From UBA1494_A sp963973975 (lineage in GTDB: Bacteria; Bacteroidota; Bacteroidia; Flavobacteriales_E; Vicingaceae), in assembly GCA_963973975.1 (NCBI GenBank), contig CAXBCF010000015.1:1-64000 (forward strand): DNA of 64,000 bases, in the 5' to 3' direction. Position 1 is the first letter of the stretch, and every line of letters starts with the position of its first letter. The translations under genes and the position numbers were made by a program. This document shows, one piece after another, positions 9,285-17,862 of the stretch. Below the pieces are notes generated by a model. It saw only the letters and a list, made by a program, of their open reading frames with translations. It made no database searches and was not told the origin of the DNA.

Positions 9285-11039
9285 TTACTTTACCTGAACT
9301 AAAACTTTCTGTTGCAGTCCGAACCACATCAAACCCTCAATTACTAAATCAGCTTGAAGTAGGTATTCTCCTGATTTTTCAGGTATTGCTAATCTAATGT
9401 CTTGAGTGTAAGAATTTAATACATCTACTTCCAAAAGTGTTCTAATTCCATCCCAACGATAGGTTGAACCGTCTTTATTATACCAATGACAAGCAATAAA
9501 CGTTTGTCCTTCTATTCCTGAAGGTATTTTGGAACCACTTTTATTCAAAATGTAAACCTCATGGATAATTGTGTCTCCTTTCTGAAAAATCAATCCTTCT
9601 TTAGGTTGATAAAAACTAATGGAAACTGCATCTTTAATTTCACTTGGATCAATTACATAATCAGCCGTATTCAATTCATAATAGGAAGAAGTATTAAATT
9701 TAAAAAATCGTTCGTTTAAGAATGAATGTGGCATTACATCAAACATTCGAAAAATAAAACTGGAATCAGTTAGGTTTTTACGATTATTTTGAAAGTCTAA
9801 ATCTTCTTCTGTAGCAATAGTCACTGAAGCCTCTTTTCCGTCAATAGCTGAGAATAATAAAGTTTCTATAGGATTAGCCCAATTTATTAAAGAATAGGAT
9901 TTTGCGAAATTATCTGTTTTTAAAAGTAATTTACTGTGCCCTACTGTTTGAGCATAATCAACAAGGTGATTAAGTTGCTGCTCTCTTTGATCAAATGTTT
10001 TGCCGAAATCTAGTATCCAAAAAACTCTAAAAATTGCAATCCCAACAAAGAAAATTAATCCCAATGATTGAATGGTAGCTGAAGTATTTTTCCAAACTTC
10101 ATGTAAAACAATAAAGACTATTAAAAAAACAATCGGACTGATTAGCGCTTCTGTGTAAAACCCAAACTGATTGATACGTTCAATGGCGCTGATTAAAACG
10201 ATTAAAATGACTAATGAGCCAAGAAATAGGGCTATTTTTTTAAGCGCTCTTTTAAAAATGAAGTAGCTAAGAATGATGAGCATAAAAACTAATAATTCAG
10301 GATAGAATTCTACAAAAACTTGAAAAACATCTGGCCAATAATTAGAGTCAATTGCACCTGAAGTAAAAATTCCATTAGAATTTTGAAGCTTAGCTTGGTC
10401 GTATTGTCCCATTGAAACCAAACGAATAACAACTCCAATGAAAAAGAAAAAGATTATTGAAAGGTGAATGCGTTGCTGCCAACCTCTGTTAAGGTAATCG
10501 AAAGCAATTAAAAACGGAATTAAAAACAAATTGGCAGGATGTGAAAACAAGATCAACCATTCAATTAATAACAACAAAATCAACCATTTATCGTCTTTGT
10601 ATTTTCCTGAACGTAAAATAGAATAGAAAACAATTGCCAAAGCAGCACCATGGCAAATTTCTAAAGATGGAACATGAAACAACCACAACTGTCCGATTAA
10701 ATGAATCAACAGCAAAGAAACTCCTGCGGCTAAATCTTTTAATTTATAAACTAAAAAGATAAACAGTAAGTAATAGATTAACTCTACTCCTGCCGAATAC
10801 GAAAGCATTAAATGTTTTAGTGGCAAACCTAAATGATAACCAATTATTGGTATTATTTGAGAAAACCCTAACAACAACCTGCTGTGCTCAATGTGAAACC
10901 AACCAGAATTGATGGAATGAAAGAAAAAGTAAGCTGAATCAGCAAAAAATCGCTGCTTATAAAGGAAGATAGAAAGAATAATGAGCATGATAAAAATACC
11001 ATGCATTAAATAAAGAACTGCTTTACTTGAGTTTTTCAT
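9285..11039 (-). CDS. Polytopic membrane protein with C-terminal beta domain
   Basis: The 584-residue protein has about ten hydrophobic segments across residues 10-350, then a soluble C-terminal domain. Its last 100 residues contain HWYNKDGSTYRWDGIRTLLE and LQADLVIEGLMWF. I recognise this as the beta-sandwich tail seen on several sugar-acting enzymes and membrane proteins with the HW..dG....W-G-RT pattern. A GT-C-like transferase or an envelope polysaccharide protein is possible. No DD/DE catalytic motif is evident, so no function is assigned. It is transcribed alone. Confidence 0.6.
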   Translation of the reverse strand: MKNSSKAVLYLMHGIFIMLIILSIFLYKQRFFADSAYFFFHSINSGWFHIEHSRLLLGFSQIIPIIGYHLGLPLKHLMLSYSAGVELIYYLLFIFLVYKLKDLAAGVSLLLIHLIGQLWLFHVPSLEICHGAALAIVFYSILRSGKYKDDKWLILLLLIEWLILFSHPANLFLIPFLIAFDYLNRGWQQRIHLSIIFFFFIGVVIRLVSMGQYDQAKLQNSNGIFTSGAIDSNYWPDVFQVFVEFYPELLVFMLIILSYFIFKRALKKIALFLGSLVILIVLISAIERINQFGFYTEALISPIVFLIVFIVLHEVWKNTSATIQSLGLIFFVGIAIFRVFWILDFGKTFDQREQQLNHLVDYAQTVGHSKLLLKTDNFAKSYSLINWANPIETLLFSAIDGKEASVTIATEEDLDFQNNRKNLTDSSFIFRMFDVMPHSFLNERFFKFNTSSYYELNTADYVIDPSEIKDAVSISFYQPKEGLIFQKGDTIIHEVYILNKSGSKIPSGIEGQTFIACHWYNKDGSTYRWDGIRTLLEVDVLNSYTQDIRLAIPEKSGEYLLQADLVIEGLMWFGLQQKVLVQVK

Positions 11040-11710
11040 TTTATACCAAATTAGTATTTAAATCATTGTTGTCCGATAAAAGCAATATATTAATCTAATA
11101 TTACAATATTTTGTCGATTTATCTACTTGATTTTAAATCGTTTCTCTAAAATAAAACTATTTCAATTGAGCTATTTAAATCAATGGGGGTTCTTTTTAAA
11201 AATGTAGATTTTTCATTTTTTTCGCCGTGAAAAAAACGAAATCGAAGATTCACGAACACAAATCAATAAATAAGAAGTGAGCTAAACAAAAAAAACTCGT
11301 CCTTTGAATTTTTATTTTTTCCAAATTTTATAAATCCTAAGTTCAGCCGAGTGATCTTCCATCACAGATGGAAGCTTCTCGGTTTCTCTAAGAATTTATT
11401 TCATTTTCCAAAAAGCAAATTCTAGGGACAGCTTAAAAATCAACATACGTTTTTTTAAAAAATATTTTTTTTTCGGACACTTGTGTATTTAAATACTGTT
11501 AATTAAGTTTTTTAGGTATAATGCCGATATAGATTTTAAGGAACATTTTGTACTAAAACGAATGACCATTTATTTATTTATATATTTAATGTACAATGCC
11601 GATGCTATAGACGTTTAGTCCAAAGTTAGTTGGACTATTACGTATATGCTATCGGTATTATGTGACAACCTGTCCCGAACTTGCTTCGGGATTTAAAATC
11701 ATAATCGGTA
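11040..11710. other. Non-coding region with nested inverted repeats
   Basis: No coding frame is seen. The stretch contains a strong hairpin (11347-11382) and a repeat element with related ends at 11517 and 11713, listed separately. Between 11040 and 11340 it is A/T-rich without recognisable features. It separates the membrane-protein gene from hldD, both on the minus strand. Confidence 0.6.
11347..11382. repeat. Strong hairpin
   Basis: CCGAG (11347-11351) pairs with CTCGG (11378-11382), and CTTCCATC (11356-11363) pairs with GATGGAAG (11367-11374) around a three-base loop. It is not followed by a T run, so it is not a plain intrinsic terminator. The sequence is on neither side of a gene closer than 300 bases. 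Confidence 0.55.
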
Positions 11711-11713
11711 TTA
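11517..11713. repeat. Nested inverted-repeat element, family copy 1
   Basis: The left end TATAATGCCGATATAGA (continuing TTTTA) and the right end TAAAATCATAATCGGTATTA are imperfect inverted repeats. Inside lies a second pair (ACAATGCCGAT near 11590 and ATCGGTATTATGT near 11651) and a third palindrome TCCCGAACTTGCTTCGGGA at 11673-11691. The right end covers the hldD stop codon. The outer ends recur as a compact 60-base copy at 24941-25000. Confidence 0.6.
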
Positions 11714-12676
11714 GAAATAACGCTGTTCGATTAGGTAATTTTCTAAGTAATCTTTTACACCCTCCTCCAAACTTGTAAATTCATCGGAATATCCTGCAGC
11801 TTTCAATTTTGACATATCAGCTTCTGTAAAATATTGGTACTTATCGCGAATGTCTTCTGGAGTTGGAATAAAACTAATTTTAGGTTCTATTTCAAGTGCA
11901 TTGAAGGTACTTTTAACTAAGTCCAAAAATGTGCGCGCTTTTCCAGAACCCAAATTATAAAGTCCACTTTCAGGTTGGTTCAGCATCATCCAATAACAGA
12001 CGTTTACTAAATCTTTTACATAAATAAAGTCTCTTTCTTGTTCCCCATCTTTATAATTTGGATTGTGCGACTGAAACAACTTCATGCCGCCACTCGCTTT
12101 TATTTGATTAAAAGCATGAAAAATAACAGATGCCATTCTACCCTTATGGTATTCGTTTGGTCCATAAACATTGAAAAATTTCAATCCACACCAAAAAGGA
12201 GGAGAACTCTTTTGTTTCAAAGCCCATTTATCGAATTCATTTTTTGAAACACCATAGGGATTTAACGGCTTCAATTGCTCCACTACTTGATGCTTATCGA
12301 CATAGCCGAATTCTCCTAAACCATAAGTTGCAGCCGATGAAGCATAAATCAAAGGAATTTGATTCACAGAGCAAATTTGCCATATCAATTTAGTGTAGTT
12401 TACATTTAATTCATCAAAAATTTGCTGATCAAATTCAGTAGTATCGGTTCTTGCACCAATGTGATAAACAAACTCTACATCGGTAGCATTTGTTTCAAAC
12501 CAAGCAATAAACTGCTTGCGTTCAATTTTTTGACTAAAATTTTTACCTTCTAGGTTTTTGTTTTTATTCGGAAAAGAAAAATCATCAACAATAATCAAAT
12601 TATTGATTCCTTTCTGGTTCATAAAGCTAATTAAATAACTTCCAATAAACCCTGCTGCTCCAGTGACTACAATCAT
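11711..12676 (-). CDS. hldD: ADP-glyceromanno-heptose 6-epimerase
   Basis: It converts ADP-D-glycero- to ADP-L-glycero-manno-heptose for lipopolysaccharide inner core. The 321-residue SDR epimerase has the nucleotide motif VTGAAGFIGSYL (4-15), an acidic residue after beta-2 (VDDF), YASSAATYG around the catalytic Ser, and the YxxxK pair in NPYGVSKNEFDKW. FFNVYGPNEYHKGRMASV is characteristic of HldD rather than generic epimerases. It is a single gene, upstream of the repeat element that overlaps its stop and downstream of the lanthipeptide operon. Confidence 0.92.
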   Translation of the reverse strand: MIVVTGAAGFIGSYLISFMNQKGINNLIIVDDFSFPNKNKNLEGKNFSQKIERKQFIAWFETNATDVEFVYHIGARTDTTEFDQQIFDELNVNYTKLIWQICSVNQIPLIYASSAATYGLGEFGYVDKHQVVEQLKPLNPYGVSKNEFDKWALKQKSSPPFWCGLKFFNVYGPNEYHKGRMASVIFHAFNQIKASGGMKLFQSHNPNYKDGEQERDFIYVKDLVNVCYWMMLNQPESGLYNLGSGKARTFLDLVKSTFNALEIEPKISFIPTPEDIRDKYQYFTEADMSKLKAAGYSDEFTSLEEGVKDYLENYLIEQRYF

Positions 12677-12701
12677 ATGAATGTGCTTATTGTGAAAAAT
12701 C

Positions 12702-12709
12702 CAAATTTA
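12702..12709 (-). promoter_or_regulatory. Candidate -7 box for hldD
   Basis: The minus strand reads TAAATTTG here, matching TAnnTTTG, with the hldD start codon about 26 bases downstream. No clear -33 box is present. Confidence 0.3.
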
Positions 12710-12765
12710 GTGTTTTATACTAATTCTCATTATAAAACAGTTCTTCTTTTGGACCGTATTATATT

Positions 12766-12781
12766 CGTAATCGGTATTACG
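12766..12781. repeat. Short palindrome of the CCGATTA repeat family
   Basis: CGTAATCGGTATTACG is a 16-base near-perfect palindrome with the same CGGTATTA core as the element at 11517-11713. It sits 80 bases after the last gene of the lanthipeptide operon. Confidence 0.4.
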
Positions 12782-12861
12782 TGGGAAAGTTAAGGTGCGG
12801 GATTGATGAAAAGGTTACGGAAAATTAATTCAAATTTAAATATCTTATTTTCCATAAAATA

Positions 12862-13710
12862 CTATGACTCCTTTTGAACCTTCAATTCACTGAATAAGTA
12901 ATCTAATAAATAAATATTTTCTTTTTTATACTTAAGTGGCAAAATATAAGAGCATTGTATAAAAAAGTTTCCTGAAAAAAGAAATCCAGTAATTTCAGTG
13001 AATCGGTTCTGATTCGAAACTATCCTTCTATAATTGACAGTGTTGACACCATAATATTTACAGTAATATTCTACTTTTGTACTCTTATCTTCCAATAAAA
13101 TAATATTTTCCTGCTCCTTTAGAAATATATCTGATGAAAATCCTTTTGAAAGTGGACTATAAAATTTAAAATATATTATTTGTTTAACCAAAGCTGCAGT
13201 ATGAAGTTCAAATAAGCTAGGGTATAATATACAGAGTAGATCATTTGAGTTCAGCTTTGATAAGCCATTAAGAGTGACCCATGAATTTGGTGGAAATATT
13301 GTTATATCATAACCATCAATTTTAAACACTTCAAAAAATGTTTTTATTTCATCAATGTTGTTTTCTCCAATAACTTTAAGCTGAAGTTCATATTCTGACA
13401 TAATTCTTCTCTGAAAGACAATTGAAAAAGATAGGTTTGAATAAATAATACCAATTTTGAGTCCAACTTCTTTCAATAGCAAAATAAAATCTTCTATCGT
13501 TTTTAGACTTAAATCAATATCTGAATGAACATACTTAACTGCAATATTCACATTGCAATTTGGGGTTTTAGTACTTAATAATGTGTCTAATTTTCTGGTA
13601 CTATTACCATTTAAGGCTGACAAAACGAAATCATGCTGAACTAACCCATTTGAAAAATTATTTTTAAAATAAGTATCTAATAATTCTCTATTAATATTTT
13701 TTTCATTCAT
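12862..13710 (-). CDS. Unrecognised last gene of lanthipeptide operon
   Basis: The 282-residue protein has no signal peptide and no membrane segment. It is rich in I, L, F, Y and N and looks like a folded cytosolic protein. I see neither the SpaB C-terminal elimination domain motifs nor any peptidase or transporter signature. It starts 41 bases after the LanB stop on the same strand, so a role in maturation is likely by position only. Possibilities include an accessory binding protein for the precursor leader or an immunity factor. None is supported by a motif. Confidence 0.6.
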   Translation of the reverse strand: MNEKNINRELLDTYFKNNFSNGLVQHDFVLSALNGNSTRKLDTLLSTKTPNCNVNIAVKYVHSDIDLSLKTIEDFILLLKEVGLKIGIIYSNLSFSIVFQRRIMSEYELQLKVIGENNIDEIKTFFEVFKIDGYDITIFPPNSWVTLNGLSKLNSNDLLCILYPSLFELHTAALVKQIIYFKFYSPLSKGFSSDIFLKEQENIILLEDKSTKVEYYCKYYGVNTVNYRRIVSNQNRFTEITGFLFSGNFFIQCSYILPLKYKKENIYLLDYLFSELKVQKES

Positions 13711-13751
13711 AAAAAAATTTGACTATTTTAACATAAATAAATTGTGATTAA

Positions 13752-16640
13752 TTATTCTTTTTCAATTTTAGTTGAAAATCTGAGCTTTAAAATTGCCTTA
13801 TATGTTAAGGCTTCAAATGCCATATCACTCTTTTCATATAAACGATTACAGCTAACATGAATAAAGTTTGAAATAAAAGATTCGGAAAGCATTGAAAAAT
13901 CTACTAGACTATGTCTCTTTCTAATCATTAATGTACGATTGGTCAGTATTTTCTGAATTTTAGTAAATAAATCTGATTTTTGAAATTCTTTAAATGATAT
14001 ATTATTAAGAATAGAACTATCAATCTTCATCTCATATTGATTGAATGTCATCCAGAATCCATCAACTAAAGATTTAACAAAGGGGTTAATAGTTTTATCT
14101 TTAATTTCAAATAATAAAAGATACTCCAAGATACTATATGTACCATAGATAAGACATAATTGATCTGATGGATTATCTCCTAGAAAATTTAATGTACATT
14201 TACTATCAATACAAAATAAATCAATGGTAGTTTCTTGACTTATTGAAGTATATTTATTCAACTCGGGTACATAAGGTTCTATGTTAATTTTTGAATATTC
14301 TAGATTCAGAAATCTGTTTGTGATGTACTTACTAATTTTTTCTAAATCAAGTTTTGAGCTTGAAAATACCCTTAATCTTATATGAGAATTTGGATCATTA
14401 TAACGTATATAAAAAAACTTTGTTTTAGGATATTGGTTTACGAATTGCCTAATATCATCTAAAACTCCATTAGTTAATGATTCAGATATATAAATCTTAA
14501 AATAAGTATTAAATTTAGTATTGAAATTACTGGATATTTTAGAAGTAAGTTTATCCGTCGATATATGGGTATAATTGTTTCCTATTTGGCCACCGCAATA
14601 CTTTTCAGTTTTTAATGAAACAATAAATTCCGAAGAAATTGACTTACAATTGCTATTATAACTAAAACTTTTAAAATCATCTTCAAATGTTTCAATAATT
14701 TTAACAGATTTTAATTTCACTAAGCTTGAGATAAAAACTCTAAGAGAAATATCTGACTCAGTATTAATCAACAGCTCTTGATCACCTGATACTAACCTAA
14801 AAACTTTTGGAACTTCTTTTTCTAATAAATATGTTCGAATATTTTTAATAGTAATCGTAAAATCTAAGCGTCTCATTTGGATAAACCAGGTAGCAGGTGA
14901 CAGGATATATTTCCCAAATTCTATCCTCGGTAAGTATGAATAAAATTGTTCAATACCATAAGTTTCAAAAGAAAGATTAAAAGGAAAAAATTGATTAGCA
15001 TAATCACATAAAAAGGAATATTCAGGTAATGTATTCTCAGCTTGATAGTTATGCATAGTTGTAACAAGTGGCATTAATGGCTTTTTTAGTTTTTTTGAAA
15101 TTATAAACATTTGACTATTTTCAATTGATAAAAACAGATCAGAAGCAACTAAAGAGTTTTTAGACAACCCTAAGTTATCATATATGGATATATTTCTTTC
15201 TCTGATTAATGGGCGTCGACAAACATTATAGGAAAATGAGTCAATTACATTAAAAATGTCTAAAACCTCAAATTTATCAAGCTTTTTACATTCATATTCG
15301 TGGAGTTCTTTTGCAAGATCATATATTGTATTGCTATAAGTAAACCTTCCTAGCATTGAAATAGCAGAAGGACCCGATAGGCCTTTAATTCTTATTTTTT
15401 CATAATTCCCAAAAATATCGATATGTAGTGACATAGTTGGTGATAGTACAGGTTTTACATTACCAACCAAATTTTCTATGTCCTTTTTACTAATTGAAAC
15501 ACTTCTTTTATTCTGTCCTTTAAGAATTAGACTTATTAGAAAGCTACCTACTTTTTGATTTATGTCTAAAAATAATGATGGAGTACCTTTTTCTTTAAAT
15601 AAGTTATCGTATAATTTCTCTTTCATGTCAAGATACTTTAATCCCGATAATGGATTAAGAATTTTATTTAACGGTAGTGTTTGTCCACCATAATTTTCTT
15701 CATACTTTCTTATAAAATTATTCATAGGGGATTTCATAGCTTTAGTGCTGATATAATATAATAGCCTTAAAATATATTTAAAGTCACTATTAATAACTTT
15801 ATTCCTATTCAACTCCCCCTTAGGTCTTTCCTCAAAAGAAATTAAATTATAATTATGAAGTTCACCACTAGAGTTAATCTGTTCTAATTCATTTTGTGTT
15901 ACCTTAAATGTTTTATCTGGATTTTTTCTAACTTCTTCTATTATCAAAGACTTAGAATGAAGATTATCTTTAATCAAAAGTTTTGAGTAGCTAGAAGGTA
16001 TCTCGTTTTTAAGTAATATCCCATAATGTAACAAAAAGTTAATATAGGAGTCTTCAAATAAGTTTTTATTAATTGTTCTTTGACTACTTGAATTACAATC
16101 CGATATATAATCAATTACCTCATTTAACTCACTATTTAACTTATTTCGATTGATATATACGTATTGAAAGGTCAAATCATGTTGATAGAAAGGAATTGAA
16201 CTAATTATAAAGTTCTTATAAATAGTTACTAATGGATTAATAACAATTTCTTTTTGCGTTTGGTTTTGTAATAGCTTTATTGATTTTTTACCATTTAAAT
16301 GAATAATGTAGCTTCTCTTGTCTGTAAACTTCAGAAATTGATTATTGTTGTTGATGTTAATACTTGTAGTTGATACACTTGCAAAAAGTCCAAATGGAGT
16401 TGATCGAGAAGCAGCCCTAAGTAAATACTTATGAGCTGCATCAATTGTATTACCTTCTAATATTTCATTATAGACATTATGGCTTGCATTTGCAATACCT
16501 AATAATAAGTCATTATTTTCAGTATAGTAGTTTAATACATTTTTTTCTGATAATTCAGTTATATCTTCATATGAAAGAATAGGTCTTCTAACAATTACTG
16601 TTTCAGCAATCTCAAAATCTAAGAAACTTTTTTTAATCAT
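13752..16640 (-). CDS. Class I lanthipeptide dehydratase (LanB)
   Basis: By family the enzyme dehydrates Ser and Thr of a precursor peptide using glutamyl-tRNA, and then eliminates glutamate. The N-terminal glutamylation domain is marked by the hallmark RSTPFGLFA at 79-87 and extends to roughly residue 650. The C-terminal elimination domain begins near 690 and shows FYIRYNDPNSHIRLRVF (743-759), PYVPELNKY (789-797) and SNFIHVSCNRLY (922-933). At 962 residues it is a complete, unsplit LanB, not the two-protein form of thiopeptide or pinensin systems. Its start overlaps the LanC gene by 8 bases. The gene is visibly AT-richer than hldD. Confidence 0.92.
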   Translation of the reverse strand: MIKKSFLDFEIAETVIVRRPILSYEDITELSEKNVLNYYTENNDLLLGIANASHNVYNEILEGNTIDAAHKYLLRAASRSTPFGLFASVSTTSININNNNQFLKFTDKRSYIIHLNGKKSIKLLQNQTQKEIVINPLVTIYKNFIISSIPFYQHDLTFQYVYINRNKLNSELNEVIDYISDCNSSSQRTINKNLFEDSYINFLLHYGILLKNEIPSSYSKLLIKDNLHSKSLIIEEVRKNPDKTFKVTQNELEQINSSGELHNYNLISFEERPKGELNRNKVINSDFKYILRLLYYISTKAMKSPMNNFIRKYEENYGGQTLPLNKILNPLSGLKYLDMKEKLYDNLFKEKGTPSLFLDINQKVGSFLISLILKGQNKRSVSISKKDIENLVGNVKPVLSPTMSLHIDIFGNYEKIRIKGLSGPSAISMLGRFTYSNTIYDLAKELHEYECKKLDKFEVLDIFNVIDSFSYNVCRRPLIRERNISIYDNLGLSKNSLVASDLFLSIENSQMFIISKKLKKPLMPLVTTMHNYQAENTLPEYSFLCDYANQFFPFNLSFETYGIEQFYSYLPRIEFGKYILSPATWFIQMRRLDFTITIKNIRTYLLEKEVPKVFRLVSGDQELLINTESDISLRVFISSLVKLKSVKIIETFEDDFKSFSYNSNCKSISSEFIVSLKTEKYCGGQIGNNYTHISTDKLTSKISSNFNTKFNTYFKIYISESLTNGVLDDIRQFVNQYPKTKFFYIRYNDPNSHIRLRVFSSSKLDLEKISKYITNRFLNLEYSKINIEPYVPELNKYTSISQETTIDLFCIDSKCTLNFLGDNPSDQLCLIYGTYSILEYLLLFEIKDKTINPFVKSLVDGFWMTFNQYEMKIDSSILNNISFKEFQKSDLFTKIQKILTNRTLMIRKRHSLVDFSMLSESFISNFIHVSCNRLYEKSDMAFEALTYKAILKLRFSTKIEKE

Positions 16641-17862
16641 AATTAAGTAATGTATTTAACACACGTATTGAATTATATGATTTGTTCCCCATAAATGCAG
16701 AAAGCGTTAACAGAGTTCCACTACCACCAAATAATAAATCATCCGAACATTCAAAAGTTAATTTGTTTCGCCAATTCATAGAAAGCACATGGTTGTTTGC
16801 TAATTCTATTGATGAAATAAGATTTTCGAACCATTTTTCCGCGATTTTCGAAATAACTTTTACTTGACTTAACTTATTTATTTTTAAGTAACTATATGCA
16901 ATTGAGGATATTCCATGACATATTGAATGATCTGGGATTTCAATGTTTGAATCATGTCTGTTAATATTATATTCTAATGCTTTTTTTATTATATCTTTAT
17001 TTAGACTTGCTAGTTCATATTTTTCATGTAATAAATAGAATAATATTATTATTGGTAGATCACCCATACACCAAGCTTGCCTTTCTGTCCAAATTAATTT
17101 ATCTTTTATCAAATTAATAGGTATGCAAGAGTGTTGAAGATTGAATTTCATATGCTTGTATAGAAAACCTACCAATTTATCAATAGTATTCTTCTGACTT
17201 ATATTAGACCAATTATCATAATCTAAATAAAACTTTACTATTGATGGAACACCATGAGCATAGGTTAGATTAACCTGATTTATTAAATCCCTTTCTTCAG
17301 TGGAAGAATAATCTTTTATAAAATAATTATTGTATTCATCATACTCTAGTAAAGAATCAAGCAAGATTTTTATTTTTCGTATATCTTCCTCACGCTGTGT
17401 TAAAAGTACTTGATGTTTAAACAATATTCTCGCATAACCTAAGAGTCCATTCATATAGTCGTAATGGGATGGTGAAATATAATTAGGAACAATCATATCC
17501 AATCTAATAATTGCTTTATAGAGTAATCTATCTATCTGGGATTTACTATATGAAGTAACAGAATTTTCTCTAAATTCGTTCAATGCCCATAAAACTCCAC
17601 TAATACCTGAAACCATAGATATATCAAATGTATTTTCTATAAAATAGGCTAATTGCTTGTACTTTAAACTTATTAGATTATCAAAATCAATGCACTTTCT
17701 ATCTATAATTTCGTCTCTTACCATTGCAGATATAGCTAAAGCCCTACCAACCCATCCGTTACAAATAGAGCAATCATAATCATTAGTAAAACTATCTATG
17801 TTGTTACGAAAAATAAATTCATTAAAGATAGAAGTTACTCTAATATCATTTTCCCAGTTCAT
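16633..17862 (-). CDS. Lanthipeptide cyclase (LanC)
   Basis: LanC adds cysteine thiols to dehydrated residues to form (methyl)lanthionine rings. The alpha-toroid repeats carry glycine motifs: CNGWVGRAL (34-42), SGISGVLWAL (85-94), YDYMNGLLGYA (134-144), TYAHGVPSI (200-208), ICHGISSIAYSYL (314-326) and LFGGSGTLLTLSAF (377-390). Zinc ligands are C265 (AWCMGD), C315 and H316 (SICHG), and H203 is the candidate acid/base. All are intact. The first stretch, 1-30, is short compared with NisC. Start and stop overlap both neighbours (17 and 8 bases), so translation is coupled. Confidence 0.92.
   Translation of the reverse strand: MNWENDIRVTSIFNEFIFRNNIDSFTNDYDCSICNGWVGRALAISAMVRDEIIDRKCIDFDNLISLKYKQLAYFIENTFDISMVSGISGVLWALNEFRENSVTSYSKSQIDRLLYKAIIRLDMIVPNYISPSHYDYMNGLLGYARILFKHQVLLTQREEDIRKIKILLDSLLEYDEYNNYFIKDYSSTEERDLINQVNLTYAHGVPSIVKFYLDYDNWSNISQKNTIDKLVGFLYKHMKFNLQHSCIPINLIKDKLIWTERQAWCMGDLPIIILFYLLHEKYELASLNKDIIKKALEYNINRHDSNIEIPDHSICHGISSIAYSYLKINKLSQVKVISKIAEKWFENLISSIELANNHVLSMNWRNKLTFECSDDLLFGGSGTLLTLSAFMGNKSYNSIRVLNTLLNYD

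Noticed and set aside
12862..13710. Stand-alone LanB C-terminal (elimination) domain
   Set aside because: None of the domain's conserved RY...HlRlR motifs is present in this protein.
13752..16640. Split LanB as in pinensin or thiopeptide systems
   Set aside because: The glutamylation and elimination motifs are both in this single 962-residue protein.
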